DNA from: Candidatus Kuenenia stuttgartensis
GTDB lineage: Bacteria; Planctomycetota; GCA-002687715; CAIWVZ01
Direction of reading: 5' to 3'
Length of the DNA: 59,951 bases
Assembly: GCA_945860915.1 (NCBI GenBank)
Contig: CAMARR010000013.1
Coordinates: 1-59,951, forward strand
The translations under genes were made by a program, and so were the position numbers. Below, piece by piece: positions 1-8,257 of the stretch. The notes beneath the pieces were generated by a model, which was not told where the DNA came from, did no database searches, and saw only the letters and a list, made by a program, of their open reading frames with translations. The number at the start of each line of letters is the position of its first letter. Position 1 is the stretch's first letter.

Positions 1-39
1 GGCGGAATGTTCAACTACTACTACCGCGACGCTGCCTGA
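1..39 (+). CDS. C-terminal end of a truncated upstream gene
   Basis: The first 39 bases read in frame as GGMFNYYYRDAA followed by TGA, so this is probably the last 12 codons of a plus-strand gene that starts outside the window. The fragment is too short to assign a family. Nothing competes for it on the other strand except a low-quality ORF made from the downstream tandem repeat. The assignment rests only on the open frame and stop. Confidence 0.4.
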   Translation, partial: GGMFNYYYRDAA

Positions 40-466
40 TCGCGCTCCGAACTTTTCGTTGACAATTTGAGACTAGACGTCCGGAAACGCCATGGAGAAA
101 GTCTGTCCACGAATGGAATCTCAGACGACTTCACGCCATCGACGCGAGCAAGTTCACAGCGCGAATGACCTTCGAACTGCGATTTCGGGCGCGGATGAGC
201 GATTGCATCGCAGGCCTTCAAACCGCGGTTTCGGGCGCGGATGAGCGATTGCATCGCACGGGCGTCACGTCAGACGATTTCGACTGCTGACCGACGTTCG
301 ATGGTCAAGTCAATCCGCAGATGACTCGTGCACAAGGCGGGATTAGTTCAGCAGATCGCATACGATCCCGAATCGGGAGAGGCTGTGGTGACGTTCTTCG
401 GACTGCCGCGCGTCAGTATTGGCGGAATTGACGGCACACTAAAGTCATCGTCCTCTTCTGCCTTGA
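40..466. other. Intergenic region before the initiator tRNA
   Basis: About 430 bases hold no convincing gene. The only clear structure is the 46-bp tandem duplication at 169-260. Short ORFs on both strands here are compositionally poor and are built partly from the repeat. No hairpin with a T-tract was seen directly downstream of the tRNA on the minus strand. Confidence 0.6.
169..260. repeat. 46-bp tandem repeat, two copies
   Basis: Unit 1 (169-214) and unit 2 (215-260) match at 42 of 46 positions. The differences fall at positions 6, 10, 14 and 45 of the unit. The core at 183-212 and 229-258 is an exact 30-base repeat containing GCGGATGAGCGATTGCATCG. No third full copy is present; only a weak resemblance (GCGCGAATGACC) lies just upstream at 159-170. 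It could be a recent slippage duplication or a paired protein-binding site. Confidence 0.85.
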
Positions 467-539
<73 letters not shown>

Positions 540-549
540 ATGGACCGTC

Positions 550-577
550 ACGATAGGACGCAGCGACGACGTTTCAA
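550..577 (-). promoter_or_regulatory. Candidate sigma-70 promoter of the initiator tRNA
   Basis: On the minus strand TTGAAA (572-577) and TATCGT (550-555) are separated by 16 bases. They lie 10 bases upstream of the mature tRNA 5' end. The -35 matches the E. coli consensus at 5 of 6 positions and the -10 at 4 of 6. Position relative to the tRNA supports the call; start-site data are absent. Confidence 0.35.
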
Positions 578-637
578 GCATCAATGCGATAAATGCGCCC
601 AAGTACTTACTAAGGCTAGGTTTCTAGCAGGTCAGGA

Positions 638-3367
638 TCACCACATTCGCCCGGACCACCATCCGGTGAACGCGTCTGCAAAGGCGATCCATGCCTCGGC
701 CGTCCCGTCTGAGCGCGGAATCACGATATCCCCTGGCCAATCGGCTATCAGTGCCCGAACGACTTCAGCACGCCGCCGAACGATGTCTGTGGTGGGCGTT
801 CGTGCAGCCTCTGAAATTCCCCCGACTAGCCAAGGCAGAATTGCGAGCCCTTCGCGGGAAACAACCTCGCGAGCTGAGAGTTCATCAGACGATGGCGCCG
901 CATCCATTGCTCTTACTGCGGCCTCACGTCGACGATCATCCTGAATAGCCGCCCGGAGCGGCTCCAATGAGTAGGTCGCTGGGAGGCCTGGCGCGAGCTC
1001 GAGTGCGTCCACCAACCGACGCGCCTCGTTATGGTCGGCCACAAACGGGGATCTAACGAGCACCTCCGCTAATCGATAGCGCGCAATCGATTCATCAACC
1101 CTGCCTGGCGCCTTCAGCGCGTTACGGAATCTGGTCGCGGCCTCTCGGCGGCGATCGTTCGCTGCTTCGACTCGGCCTGCGGCCACGAGGAACTCTCGAT
1201 CGACATAACCCGAAGGGAGGCGGGCAAGCAACGCCATAGCGCCAGAAGCATCACCCGCATCCACCAGTGCCTCGAGCGCGCGACGCTCCCAAACCCGTCG
1301 CTCGTCGCCAAGGGCTCCCCCTTCGTTCTCTAGCGCCAAGAGCCAGTCCTTCGCTGCGTCCGACGCTCTGCCCAACGCCGAGGAGACTTCGCCACGCAGC
1401 AATCGAATTCGACCGTCGTCTGGTCTCGCAGCGACGAGGACGTCGGCATGTCGCGAAGCCTCAATGAGCGCCTCGGCGACGCCATCGGCCAGCAGAGCTC
1501 GTGTCAGTGCTTCACGAACCGAGGGTGCAGATAACCGACTATCCGGGCGTGATGTCGGTGTCGCGATCACGTCTAGGGCGCTTCGAAGCAACGTCGAAGC
1601 CGCTCGCGCTCGCCCCTGCCTGAGTAGCCGACGCCCATACGCGTCGAGCATCGCGACGTCATTCGGGGCAATCCGCGCGAGTACCGCCGCTAGGTCACGA
1701 ATCGCATCAGGAGATGACTCAATGTCCATCCAACCCGCGACGACCCTTCCAAGTGCGCCACCGCGACCCGAAGGCAATCCCGAGAGAAACGACGCGCGTC
1801 GTTCTGGCGTCGGCGCCATCGCTGGGAGCAGCTCGGCAAGTGTCGCAACGACTGACCCCTCCGACGAACTCTGAATCGCGTCGACGGCCGCCGCATCGAG
1901 CAACGCGCGCACGGCGATCTCGGATGCAGGTCCTGGCCGCCGCGCGACGGCTAGAAGCGACGCGACAACATCATCGGGGAATGTGGACAACTGTGCGATA
2001 GCCTTTACCATCGCCATCTGGGCTTCGGGCTGTCTCTCAGCGTCCAACGCCTGGGCAAGTCGTGGTGCCGCAGCGACTTGCTTGCCGTATGCGAGAATGC
2101 GAGCAGCAGTGGCCCGAACTTGCCACGCGGGATCTCCGACGGCAGCGATGATCGTCCCGAATCCGGACCCGAGTGAATAGAGAGTTGCGATGCACTCCTC
2201 CCTCGTTGAGGCGCCGGCTTCTCCGCTATCGGACGTGCGGAACAGGTCCTCCACCGCTGCGGCGTCCTCGGCAACGCCTGTCTGGGCAAGTGCGGTCAAG
2301 GCAGCCAATACGATGCCTGGGTCGCCCGACTTGAGTCGTGCGCGCGCTTCGGGCGCTACAACTTGACGAAGCGAGTCTCGCCCCTCAGCGAGGGCCCCCG
2401 CAGACTTCAACCTCAACGCCACCGTCTCCGCGTCCGGCTCGCCGACGAGCCCCTGAAGAAGATCGCCCACGGCCTGCTTGAGTGTCTCGGACTCTGAGTC
2501 TCGAAGCGCAAGGAACCTCGATGCCGCGTACTGACGAATGCTGATCTCGGGGTAGCGACGCCGATCCAACCAATCGGTCGGAGGTTGCTTTGCCGAAAGT
2601 GCGCGTTCCACGCCACGTTTTGCTTCCTGAAAGAACCGGCGGTCCTTCTCCCTCAATGCAGAGCTGAAAAGATCAGACTCGCTGAATCCCTGCGGATGAG
2701 ACTTCCGAAAATTCTCGAGCCAGTCCGACCAAGCATCCACCGTTTGAAAGTCATGGAAGGTGAGCCGCGCCAACGTGGACTGAACCTCCGCCTCGTACGC
2801 GATCAACTGGGAGTCCATCAGCGAACGGATCAGCACATCTGCGGTTGCAACGCGCTCGTCGGGGACGTCGGCGATCTCCGCAAGAAGCCGTAGGGATCCG
2901 AGAACTACGTCCTTTCGTGCGTCACCAAGCCGCCCCATCAGCTCGTCTTCGATTGACAGCGCGCGATCGAATTCTCGCAGTTGATCTTCAATCCAGTGGT
3001 CCCGCGATCCGGCACCAGACGCGTACTGCGCAAAGAGCACGGGAAGCGCGTCGCGATCGGCAGCAAACACCATGGCCGCACCGACTCCACGCCATGCGAC
3101 TTCTGGGAACGCGCGGTCGGCCAGCAGGACCAGCAGCCGACGCGGACCGCCCGGGCGTCCGTAAATCACCTGCGCTCGCAGCGATGCCTGTTCTACGCCG
3201 GCGGATCGCCGCAGTTCTGCGATGAGTCGTTCTATCTCGGCATTGCGGGAGGCAGGAGCTGTGTCGTTAGACGGTCGCGTAGTTGGCTGGCTATCTTGAG
3301 CACAAACGAGACCACCCGAAGCAGCGGCAACTGCAGCAAAGGCGAGTATTGCGAGAGGGCGCGTCAT
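638..3367 (-). CDS. Secreted HEAT-repeat/TPR protein
   Basis: 909 residues. An N-terminal signal peptide (hydrophobic to about residue 22, ending near VCAQ) is followed by a Thr/Ser/Pro linker containing PTTRPS. The N-terminal two thirds look like HEAT-type helical repeats. From about residue 570 the sequence changes to TPR-like repeats with the pattern of alternating small and bulky helix residues (YGRRLLRQGRARAASTLL is one). No catalytic motif was seen. The ATG overlaps the aroK stop as ATGA, so it is translationally coupled as the last gene of the ispE-aroDE-aroK operon. A scaffolding or protein-binding role in the periplasm is inferred from fold type only; nothing ties it to aromatic biosynthesis except position. 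Confidence 0.85.
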   Translation of the reverse strand: MTRPLAILAFAAVAAASGGLVCAQDSQPTTRPSNDTAPASRNAEIERLIAELRRSAGVEQASLRAQVIYGRPGGPRRLLVLLADRAFPEVAWRGVGAAMVFAADRDALPVLFAQYASGAGSRDHWIEDQLREFDRALSIEDELMGRLGDARKDVVLGSLRLLAEIADVPDERVATADVLIRSLMDSQLIAYEAEVQSTLARLTFHDFQTVDAWSDWLENFRKSHPQGFSESDLFSSALREKDRRFFQEAKRGVERALSAKQPPTDWLDRRRYPEISIRQYAASRFLALRDSESETLKQAVGDLLQGLVGEPDAETVALRLKSAGALAEGRDSLRQVVAPEARARLKSGDPGIVLAALTALAQTGVAEDAAAVEDLFRTSDSGEAGASTREECIATLYSLGSGFGTIIAAVGDPAWQVRATAARILAYGKQVAAAPRLAQALDAERQPEAQMAMVKAIAQLSTFPDDVVASLLAVARRPGPASEIAVRALLDAAAVDAIQSSSEGSVVATLAELLPAMAPTPERRASFLSGLPSGRGGALGRVVAGWMDIESSPDAIRDLAAVLARIAPNDVAMLDAYGRRLLRQGRARAASTLLRSALDVIATPTSRPDSRLSAPSVREALTRALLADGVAEALIEASRHADVLVAARPDDGRIRLLRGEVSSALGRASDAAKDWLLALENEGGALGDERRVWERRALEALVDAGDASGAMALLARLPSGYVDREFLVAAGRVEAANDRRREAATRFRNALKAPGRVDESIARYRLAEVLVRSPFVADHNEARRLVDALELAPGLPATYSLEPLRAAIQDDRRREAAVRAMDAAPSSDELSAREVVSREGLAILPWLVGGISEAARTPTTDIVRRRAEVVRALIADWPGDIVIPRSDGTAEAWIAFADAFTGWWSGRMW

Positions 3368-3894
3368 CGTCGCTGCATGCTAACCGCAAAGGCCCGCTCA
3401 ACGACGCGATCCAGCTCGTCATCGGCATCTACAATCTCATGACAAAGCTCGCGGTAAGCAGCGTCTCGATCCGCAAACACGATATGAGCATCGACCGACG
3501 GACTTGCATCAACGAGAGCGGGTCGATCACCGGGCGCGGGATCGCACTTCGCGCGCACTGCCAGAACATCCGGATGCGCGCGCAAGTAGATGATGCGACA
3601 TGCGGCACGCATCGCGGCGTGCAATCCTCGATGCAAGACCACACCGCCGCCTGTCGAGATCACAGACCTCGGGCCCGCGATCATCGCGGCGAGAACATCT
3701 CGCTCCATATCACGAAACGCAGCCCATCCGTTCTTGGCAATCCAGGGGCCCAAGGGCCCGCCACAGCGCGAGACGATCGCGTCATCGACGTCGCGCGAAG
3801 GAAGGCCCATGCGATTCGCGAGCCGTGGCCCGACGGTAGATTTTCCGGCACGTCGAGGACCGATGAGCGCTATGTGCAGCGTGACATCGCCCAT
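3364..3894 (-). CDS. aroK: Shikimate kinase
   Basis: 176 residues, the usual AroK size. It phosphorylates shikimate to shikimate 3-phosphate in the cytoplasm. A Walker A loop GPRRAGKST lies at residues 12-20. The substrate-binding acidic motif (RDVDD) follows, then the STGGGVV loop and a lid-type GDRPAL segment, in family order. The start lies 25 bases inside the 3' end of aroDE. No later Met near the Walker loop would avoid this overlap, so the long overlap looks real. Directly following the fused aroDE, it completes three successive shikimate steps in one operon. Confidence 0.92.
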   Translation of the reverse strand: MGDVTLHIALIGPRRAGKSTVGPRLANRMGLPSRDVDDAIVSRCGGPLGPWIAKNGWAAFRDMERDVLAAMIAGPRSVISTGGGVVLHRGLHAAMRAACRIIYLRAHPDVLAVRAKCDPAPGDRPALVDASPSVDAHIVFADRDAAYRELCHEIVDADDELDRVVERAFAVSMQRR

Positions 3895-5375
3895 TGGACA
3901 GACTCGGCAAATTCAAGGTTTGACGTCGGGGCAAGCCCACCCCAGAACAGGTGCGCCTGTGCAAATCCCTGCGCCTCAAATATCGATTCACCGCGAATCA
4001 CTCGATGCCCCGCAGCCATCGCTTCTTTCACCAACCTTGTCTCTCGTGGACGGTAGTTCGATTCGACGACGAGCGACTCCGGTGTGAGCCAGGCGAGGTC
4101 CACAGCACTGCCATTCGGATCCCGCGACGACCCTGCTGGCGTCGCATTCACCACCAGATCGAATGTGCGCGCTGGCACCGCCCGAGCTGCGACGAGAGGT
4201 ACCGAGAAGAGCTCGGCGACAGGCGCCGCCTTCCAACCGTCTCGTACTGAAAGAGTGACGTTCAATCCCAGTGATTTGCACGCAAAGAGCGCGGCTCGGC
4301 CTGCGCCACCGGCGCCGACCACCAAGGCTCGCACCTCACGCACGTCCCGTCCCTGCGCCTTGAGCGCCTCACGAATCGGAACAGCGAATCCCTCGACATC
4401 CGTGTTGTGGGCCGCCCACTTCCCGTTCTCATTAACCAGCGTATTCGTCGCCCCGATCAGTTTGACACGCGGGGTTAGCTCATCAGCGGCATCAATTGCG
4501 GCGAGCTTAAATGGGCTCGTGATGCTGATCCCTCGGATTCCGAGGATTGCCGCTGCTTCACGCAACCCGACCAAACTTGGGGCCGTGAGTGACACATAGC
4601 TGGCAGGAATCTGAAGCTTCCGAAAAAACCGGTTCCACGCCCACGGACCAATCGACTCGTGGGCAGAGGATCCAACGACCGCAAACGCGGCAGCAATGCC
4701 AACATCGTTGCCTGGCTGATGAAGACTAAGGAGATCCGGCAGCGGTGGCACCCCCGACGCCACGAGCGTCGTGTCAATCGGAGATTGGGGGTCGACCCAC
4801 GCCCCGTATGTCCAGGCGGACCCAAGCCGATCTGCGAGCGTGCGCGAGACAAGCCCAGTTGGACCAGTCCCCACGAACGTCACGTGGCCCTTATGTCGCC
4901 GCAACGTCATTGCGACAGCCACGATGTCGGTCAATGTCCGCAGACGTGCGGCGACCTTGACCATGGCAACGGTTGGACCCCGAAGTTTTGCGACGAGACC
5001 ATCCAAATCCACCGGGACAATTTCGAAGTCGTGATGAGAAACAATGCACTTAGCCTCACCGACGCCTCCGAGTGCAGCTAAACAATCCGATTCAATGTCG
5101 ATATAAGTCGCACCGCGTTTCGCTGCGTCCTTGAGCAGGACGATACGGTCTGCCTCGGTCCCGCGGAATCTTCCGCCGTCACGTGGCCGACGGCATGACA
5201 CGATGACGGGCACAGGCGCGTCATCGAGAAACGAGAGGTCCGCCACTGCAAAATAGTCGAGGCGAACCTCCGCGATGACCCCTTTCGGACGCATCCACGA
5301 AGAGCCAGCGATGTCACGCAGCATCTTCGCGGCCTGCAGGGAATCTGTGGCAGAAAGCACGGCTACGGGGGTCAT
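3870..5375 (-). CDS. aroDE: Bifunctional 3-dehydroquinate dehydratase / shikimate dehydrogenase
   Basis: 501 residues. Residues 1 to about 215 form a type I dehydroquinase with E36 and R38, catalytic H115 in SHHDFE and Schiff-base K140 in MVKVA. Residues from about 228 to 501 are a shikimate dehydrogenase with the PFK catalytic lysine, GATNTL, the HNTD aspartate, the NADP loop VVGAGGAGRA and VNATPAG. The order matches the AroD-AroE fusions of plants, chlamydiae and some planctomycetes. One oddity: the shikimate-binding SxS of AroE (AHSKSP in E. coli) aligns with HESIGP, so the second serine is glycine. It is coupled to the upstream DUF2520 gene by an ATGA overlap. Confidence 0.93.
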   Translation of the reverse strand: MTPVAVLSATDSLQAAKMLRDIAGSSWMRPKGVIAEVRLDYFAVADLSFLDDAPVPVIVSCRRPRDGGRFRGTEADRIVLLKDAAKRGATYIDIESDCLAALGGVGEAKCIVSHHDFEIVPVDLDGLVAKLRGPTVAMVKVAARLRTLTDIVAVAMTLRRHKGHVTFVGTGPTGLVSRTLADRLGSAWTYGAWVDPQSPIDTTLVASGVPPLPDLLSLHQPGNDVGIAAAFAVVGSSAHESIGPWAWNRFFRKLQIPASYVSLTAPSLVGLREAAAILGIRGISITSPFKLAAIDAADELTPRVKLIGATNTLVNENGKWAAHNTDVEGFAVPIREALKAQGRDVREVRALVVGAGGAGRAALFACKSLGLNVTLSVRDGWKAAPVAELFSVPLVAARAVPARTFDLVVNATPAGSSRDPNGSAVDLAWLTPESLVVESNYRPRETRLVKEAMAAGHRVIRGESIFEAQGFAQAHLFWGGLAPTSNLEFAESVQWAMSRCT

Positions 5376-6259
5376 GTCGGGTCAACCTTCTTCAGCAGAT
5401 CAACAACGGACGCGGCCTTGTCTGCGTCCGGACGAAGGGCCGCAATGCGAACGAGGGCTGCGGAAAGTTTCGCATACAGCTCCGCGTCCGCGAGACCGAG
5501 GTCTTGGCGCAGCGCGGCGAGATGTCGAGCCACCGTTTCCCTGTCACCGCGGACCACTGGGCCCGTCAGCGCTGCGGCGGGGCCGATCTTCGAAGCGTTG
5601 GTGATCGCGCCGATCGCTAGATTCGCAAGCGCTTCGCGCGCGAGTGCCTCCGGAATACCTGAGTGCACAAGAGCACGGAGTCCCACATCAAAGACGGCGA
5701 GAATCGCATTGCCCGCCGTGGCTGCGCCAGCATGATAGGTGTCTCGACGCCCACCATCGAGGCTTGCAGGTCTCCCGCGAACGGCGCGCGCAAGTGACTC
5801 GAGTCTTCGGAGATCTTCCGCCTCGCACTCGATTGCGACCAAGGCACCTTCCAGCCCTGCCGGACCTAGGTCTCGAACCGGCAGCGAACGCAGTGGATGC
5901 CATGCGGCCGTCTTAGCCCCGCGCGATGCGATCGGATGAAGAACATGACGTCCTTTCGCCCCGCAAACGTGCATGACTAAAGTCAATGAACTCTGTGGAG
6001 TCCCGCGGGCGATGTCTAAGGACACTGACTCTAGGCGATCGTCCGGAACGGCCACGATGACCAAAGTCCCTGCGGCAAGCGCCTCGGCATGAGTCACTGC
6101 CGGAACCTGACCAAGTGCGGCGGCGACGGCGCCGCGATTCTCGGGAGATCCTCCAACTGTTGCAATGAGCTCGTGTCCTGCGCGGGTCAGGCCGCGGGCG
6201 AGGCTGCAACCGGCGCGACCTGGGCCGACCAAGACGATGCGCTCACGGATTCTGGTCAT
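5372..6259 (-). CDS. Rossmann-fold oxidoreductase with DUF2520 domain
   Basis: 295 residues. The N-terminal half begins RIVLVGPGRAGCSLARGL, a GxGxxG-type dinucleotide loop near residues 11-18, and contains VIVAVPDDRL as in the 6-phosphogluconate/ketopantoate reductase fold. The C-terminal half is the helical DUF2520 type, with HPLRSLP and the downstream TYHAGAATAGN segment. Such proteins are predicted NAD(P)H oxidoreductases without an assigned substrate. It sits between ispE and aroDE, overlapping both by four bases. Because panC is nearby and no recognisable panE is in the window, a ketopantoate-reductase-like role is possible but speculative. Confidence 0.8.
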   Translation of the reverse strand: MTRIRERIVLVGPGRAGCSLARGLTRAGHELIATVGGSPENRGAVAAALGQVPAVTHAEALAAGTLVIVAVPDDRLESVSLDIARGTPQSSLTLVMHVCGAKGRHVLHPIASRGAKTAAWHPLRSLPVRDLGPAGLEGALVAIECEAEDLRRLESLARAVRGRPASLDGGRRDTYHAGAATAGNAILAVFDVGLRALVHSGIPEALAREALANLAIGAITNASKIGPAAALTGPVVRGDRETVARHLAALRQDLGLADAELYAKLSAALVRIAALRPDADKAASVVDLLKKVDPT

Positions 6260-7116
6260 CCTCGCTCACCGCTGTAAGACGCCGTGCGAAACGTCATGAG
6301 TTGAGGATCACCGGCGATCAATCGCGATTCCAACTCCGACGCCTCGGCGTAGCTTGCGCACGGAAACCACCACGTGGACCCACTCCCCGACAACACCGGG
6401 TCTCGACCGGTCACTTCACGTAGTCGACTTCTGACCTCGGCGAGCCAGGGAAACGCTGTGAGCGCCGCGGCTTCTAAGTGGTTAAGCGGAGGCGGCGTCG
6501 GCATCCCTGAATTCAGTGCGTCAATCCATGGGCGGGCGCCGGCGGGAGTCCTCGGCTGAGGGGTGTGTGCGTTGTAGACGTCAGCCGTTGGACACGGCGC
6601 ACCCGACAAGACCAGCACATAGTGACGAGCACCTCGCGATGGGACAGGGGTAACGACATCACCGCGTCCGGTACAGCGCGCCACTCCGCCCGTCACAAAG
6701 AACGGCACATCGCTCCCAACCTCACTGGCAATCGACCGGCGCTCGTTCGCATCCAATTGAACGCCATGAAGCGCTAGCACGAGCTCGAGCGCTGCGACCG
6801 CATCACTAGACCCAGCACCAAGACCAGTACCCGGAGGAATGACCTTGGTGATTAAGACCCGGGCCGGCAATGATCGACCTAGCTTTCTCTCCGCCGCACG
6901 GATGATCTTGAAGCAGGTGTTGTCTTCGTTCTCAGGCACATCCGTTCGATTCGACGACACAAGAAGCCCGTCGCACGGTGTAACCGACACGAGATCGCCG
7001 ACGGCCACGGTTTCCATGATCGTGTCGATTTCGTGATATCCGTCGGATCGTTTCCCCATGACCTCTAAGAAGAGGTTGAGTTTGACCGGGGCGAACTTGG
7101 TTAGGACGGCTTCCAC
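6256..7116 (-). CDS. ispE: 4-diphosphocytidyl-2-C-methyl-D-erythritol kinase
   Basis: 286 residues from the GTG start. It is the ATP-dependent kinase of the MEP isoprenoid pathway and a GHMP-family member. The N-terminal signature PVKLNLFLEV and DGYHEIDTIM, the ATP loop PPGTGLGAGSSDAV and the C-terminal SGSGSTWW are all present. The in-frame ATG at 7188 would add 24 residues unlike any IspE N-terminus and would leave only 17 bases to the divergent gene at 7206. GTG at 7116 leaves 89 bases for two promoters and fits the family length, so it is preferred although no strong ribosome-binding site is visible. It is the first gene of the operon running to position 638. Confidence 0.88.
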   Translation of the reverse strand: MEAVLTKFAPVKLNLFLEVMGKRSDGYHEIDTIMETVAVGDLVSVTPCDGLLVSSNRTDVPENEDNTCFKIIRAAERKLGRSLPARVLITKVIPPGTGLGAGSSDAVAALELVLALHGVQLDANERRSIASEVGSDVPFFVTGGVARCTGRGDVVTPVPSRGARHYVLVLSGAPCPTADVYNAHTPQPRTPAGARPWIDALNSGMPTPPPLNHLEAAALTAFPWLAEVRSRLREVTGRDPVLSGSGSTWWFPCASYAEASELESRLIAGDPQLMTFRTASYSGERG

Positions 7117-7205
7117 GCACCCATCAATAACCGCTGCCGCAAGGCAAGTTAAGTACCTATTCGACAAGGGTCGGTTGCAGGAGGGCATGATACGCTTCGC
7201 CTTAG

Positions 7206-7889
7206 ATGGCTAGCCCCCCGTGTGTCGTGGTCGTGATCCCGGCATTCCGCGAACCGACGATGGTTGGCGGAGTGGTGGAATCCATCCGCCCACATGTAGA
7301 CCGTGTGGTCGTTGTCGACGACGGTTCCGGCGACGGAACTGGCGACGCCGCGCGTCGCGCCGGAGCGACCGTTCTGACACATATCGCCAATCGAGGGCAG
7401 GGTGCCTCGCTGATGACTGGCATCCGCTATGCCCTGACCAAGGGCGCCGACATCATCCTCACGATGGATGCAGATGGCCAGCATGATCCCCAAGAGATCA
7501 CAGCGATGATCGAGCCCATCCTCACCGGAAAAGCCGATATCGCGCTCGGATCACGCTTCCTTCGGTCGGGCCACTTGGTGCCGCTGCCGAGGAAGGCGCT
7601 ACTAGTTGCAGCAACATGGTATACCCGTATGGTGTCAGGTCTGGACCTCACCGACACGCACAACGGCTTTCGCGCCATGTCCCGACACGCCGCATCCACC
7701 ATCAAACTCACGCAAGATCGCATGGCGCACGCATCTGAGATCCTAGATCAGGTTGCGGAACTCGAACTCAGGTATGTCGAAGTTCCGGTGACCATCCGAT
7801 ATACGGACTATTCGCTTGCGAAGGGCCAACGTGCAATGAATGGGCTCAGGATCTTAGTGGACCTCTGGGTTGGAAAGGTCCTCGGATGA
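7206..7889 (+). CDS. Family 2 glycosyltransferase (polyprenyl-phosphate type)
   Basis: 227 residues. A GT-A fold is indicated by VVVIPAFRE at the N-terminus, VVVDDGSGDGT, and the metal-binding TMDADGQHDP motif (DxD). The length and HNGFRAMSR segment resemble dolichol/polyprenol-phosphate mannosyl- or glucosyltransferases, which load a sugar onto a lipid carrier at the inner membrane face. It has no membrane segments of its own. The next gene overlaps by four bases and is a DUF2304 membrane protein, its common partner; a membrane GT-C follows. The sugar donor cannot be told from sequence. Confidence 0.88.
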   Translation: MASPPCVVVVIPAFREPTMVGGVVESIRPHVDRVVVVDDGSGDGTGDAARRAGATVLTHIANRGQGASLMTGIRYALTKGADIILTMDADGQHDPQEITAMIEPILTGKADIALGSRFLRSGHLVPLPRKALLVAATWYTRMVSGLDLTDTHNGFRAMSRHAASTIKLTQDRMAHASEILDQVAELELRYVEVPVTIRYTDYSLAKGQRAMNGLRILVDLWVGKVLG

Positions 7890-8257
7890 CACCCATTCAG
7901 ATTATTCTGCTGTCCGGATTGGCAGGCGCTGCCTGCGTGACCGGGGCGCGGTGGCGAAGAAACGAAATTCGACCGATTGCCGCAGCCACCTGGATCCTGA
8001 TCTGGACGTTCGGCGCAGTGTTCACGGTCAATCCGTCGTGGTCCACGTCAGTCGCGCATGCCCTCGGAGTCGGACGTGGAGCTGACCTCGTCACCTACAT
8101 CTCAATCGTATTTCTCTTCTTTGCAGTGTTTCGGCTACTCATTCGAACGGAACGCCAGCGAAAGGAAATGACAGAACTCGTCCGTCGACTTGCGATCGAC
8201 GAACAGTTGAAGAAGGACGCGGAACAGAATCCGCCATCGGCGAATCCTCATGCGTGA
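7886..8257 (+). CDS. DUF2304 small membrane protein
   Basis: 123 residues with about three hydrophobic segments, the conserved GRGADLVTYISIVF stretch of DUF2304, and a charged C-terminal helix (RQRKEMTELVRRLAI). DUF2304 proteins are regularly coded next to GT2 polyprenyl-phosphate glycosyltransferases and may anchor them. That arrangement holds here: ATGA overlap upstream and an eight-base overlap with the GT-C gene downstream. Its biochemical role is unknown. Confidence 0.85.
   Translation: MTPIQIILLSGLAGAACVTGARWRRNEIRPIAAATWILIWTFGAVFTVNPSWSTSVAHALGVGRGADLVTYISIVFLFFAVFRLLIRTERQRKEMTELVRRLAIDEQLKKDAEQNPPSANPHA

Noticed and set aside
21..254. 77-residue minus-strand frame over the tandem repeat
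   Set aside because: It is built largely of the repeat and has low-quality composition and no ribosome-binding site.
169..260. Possible CRISPR array
   Set aside because: Only two copies in direct tandem with no unique spacers, and no cas genes.
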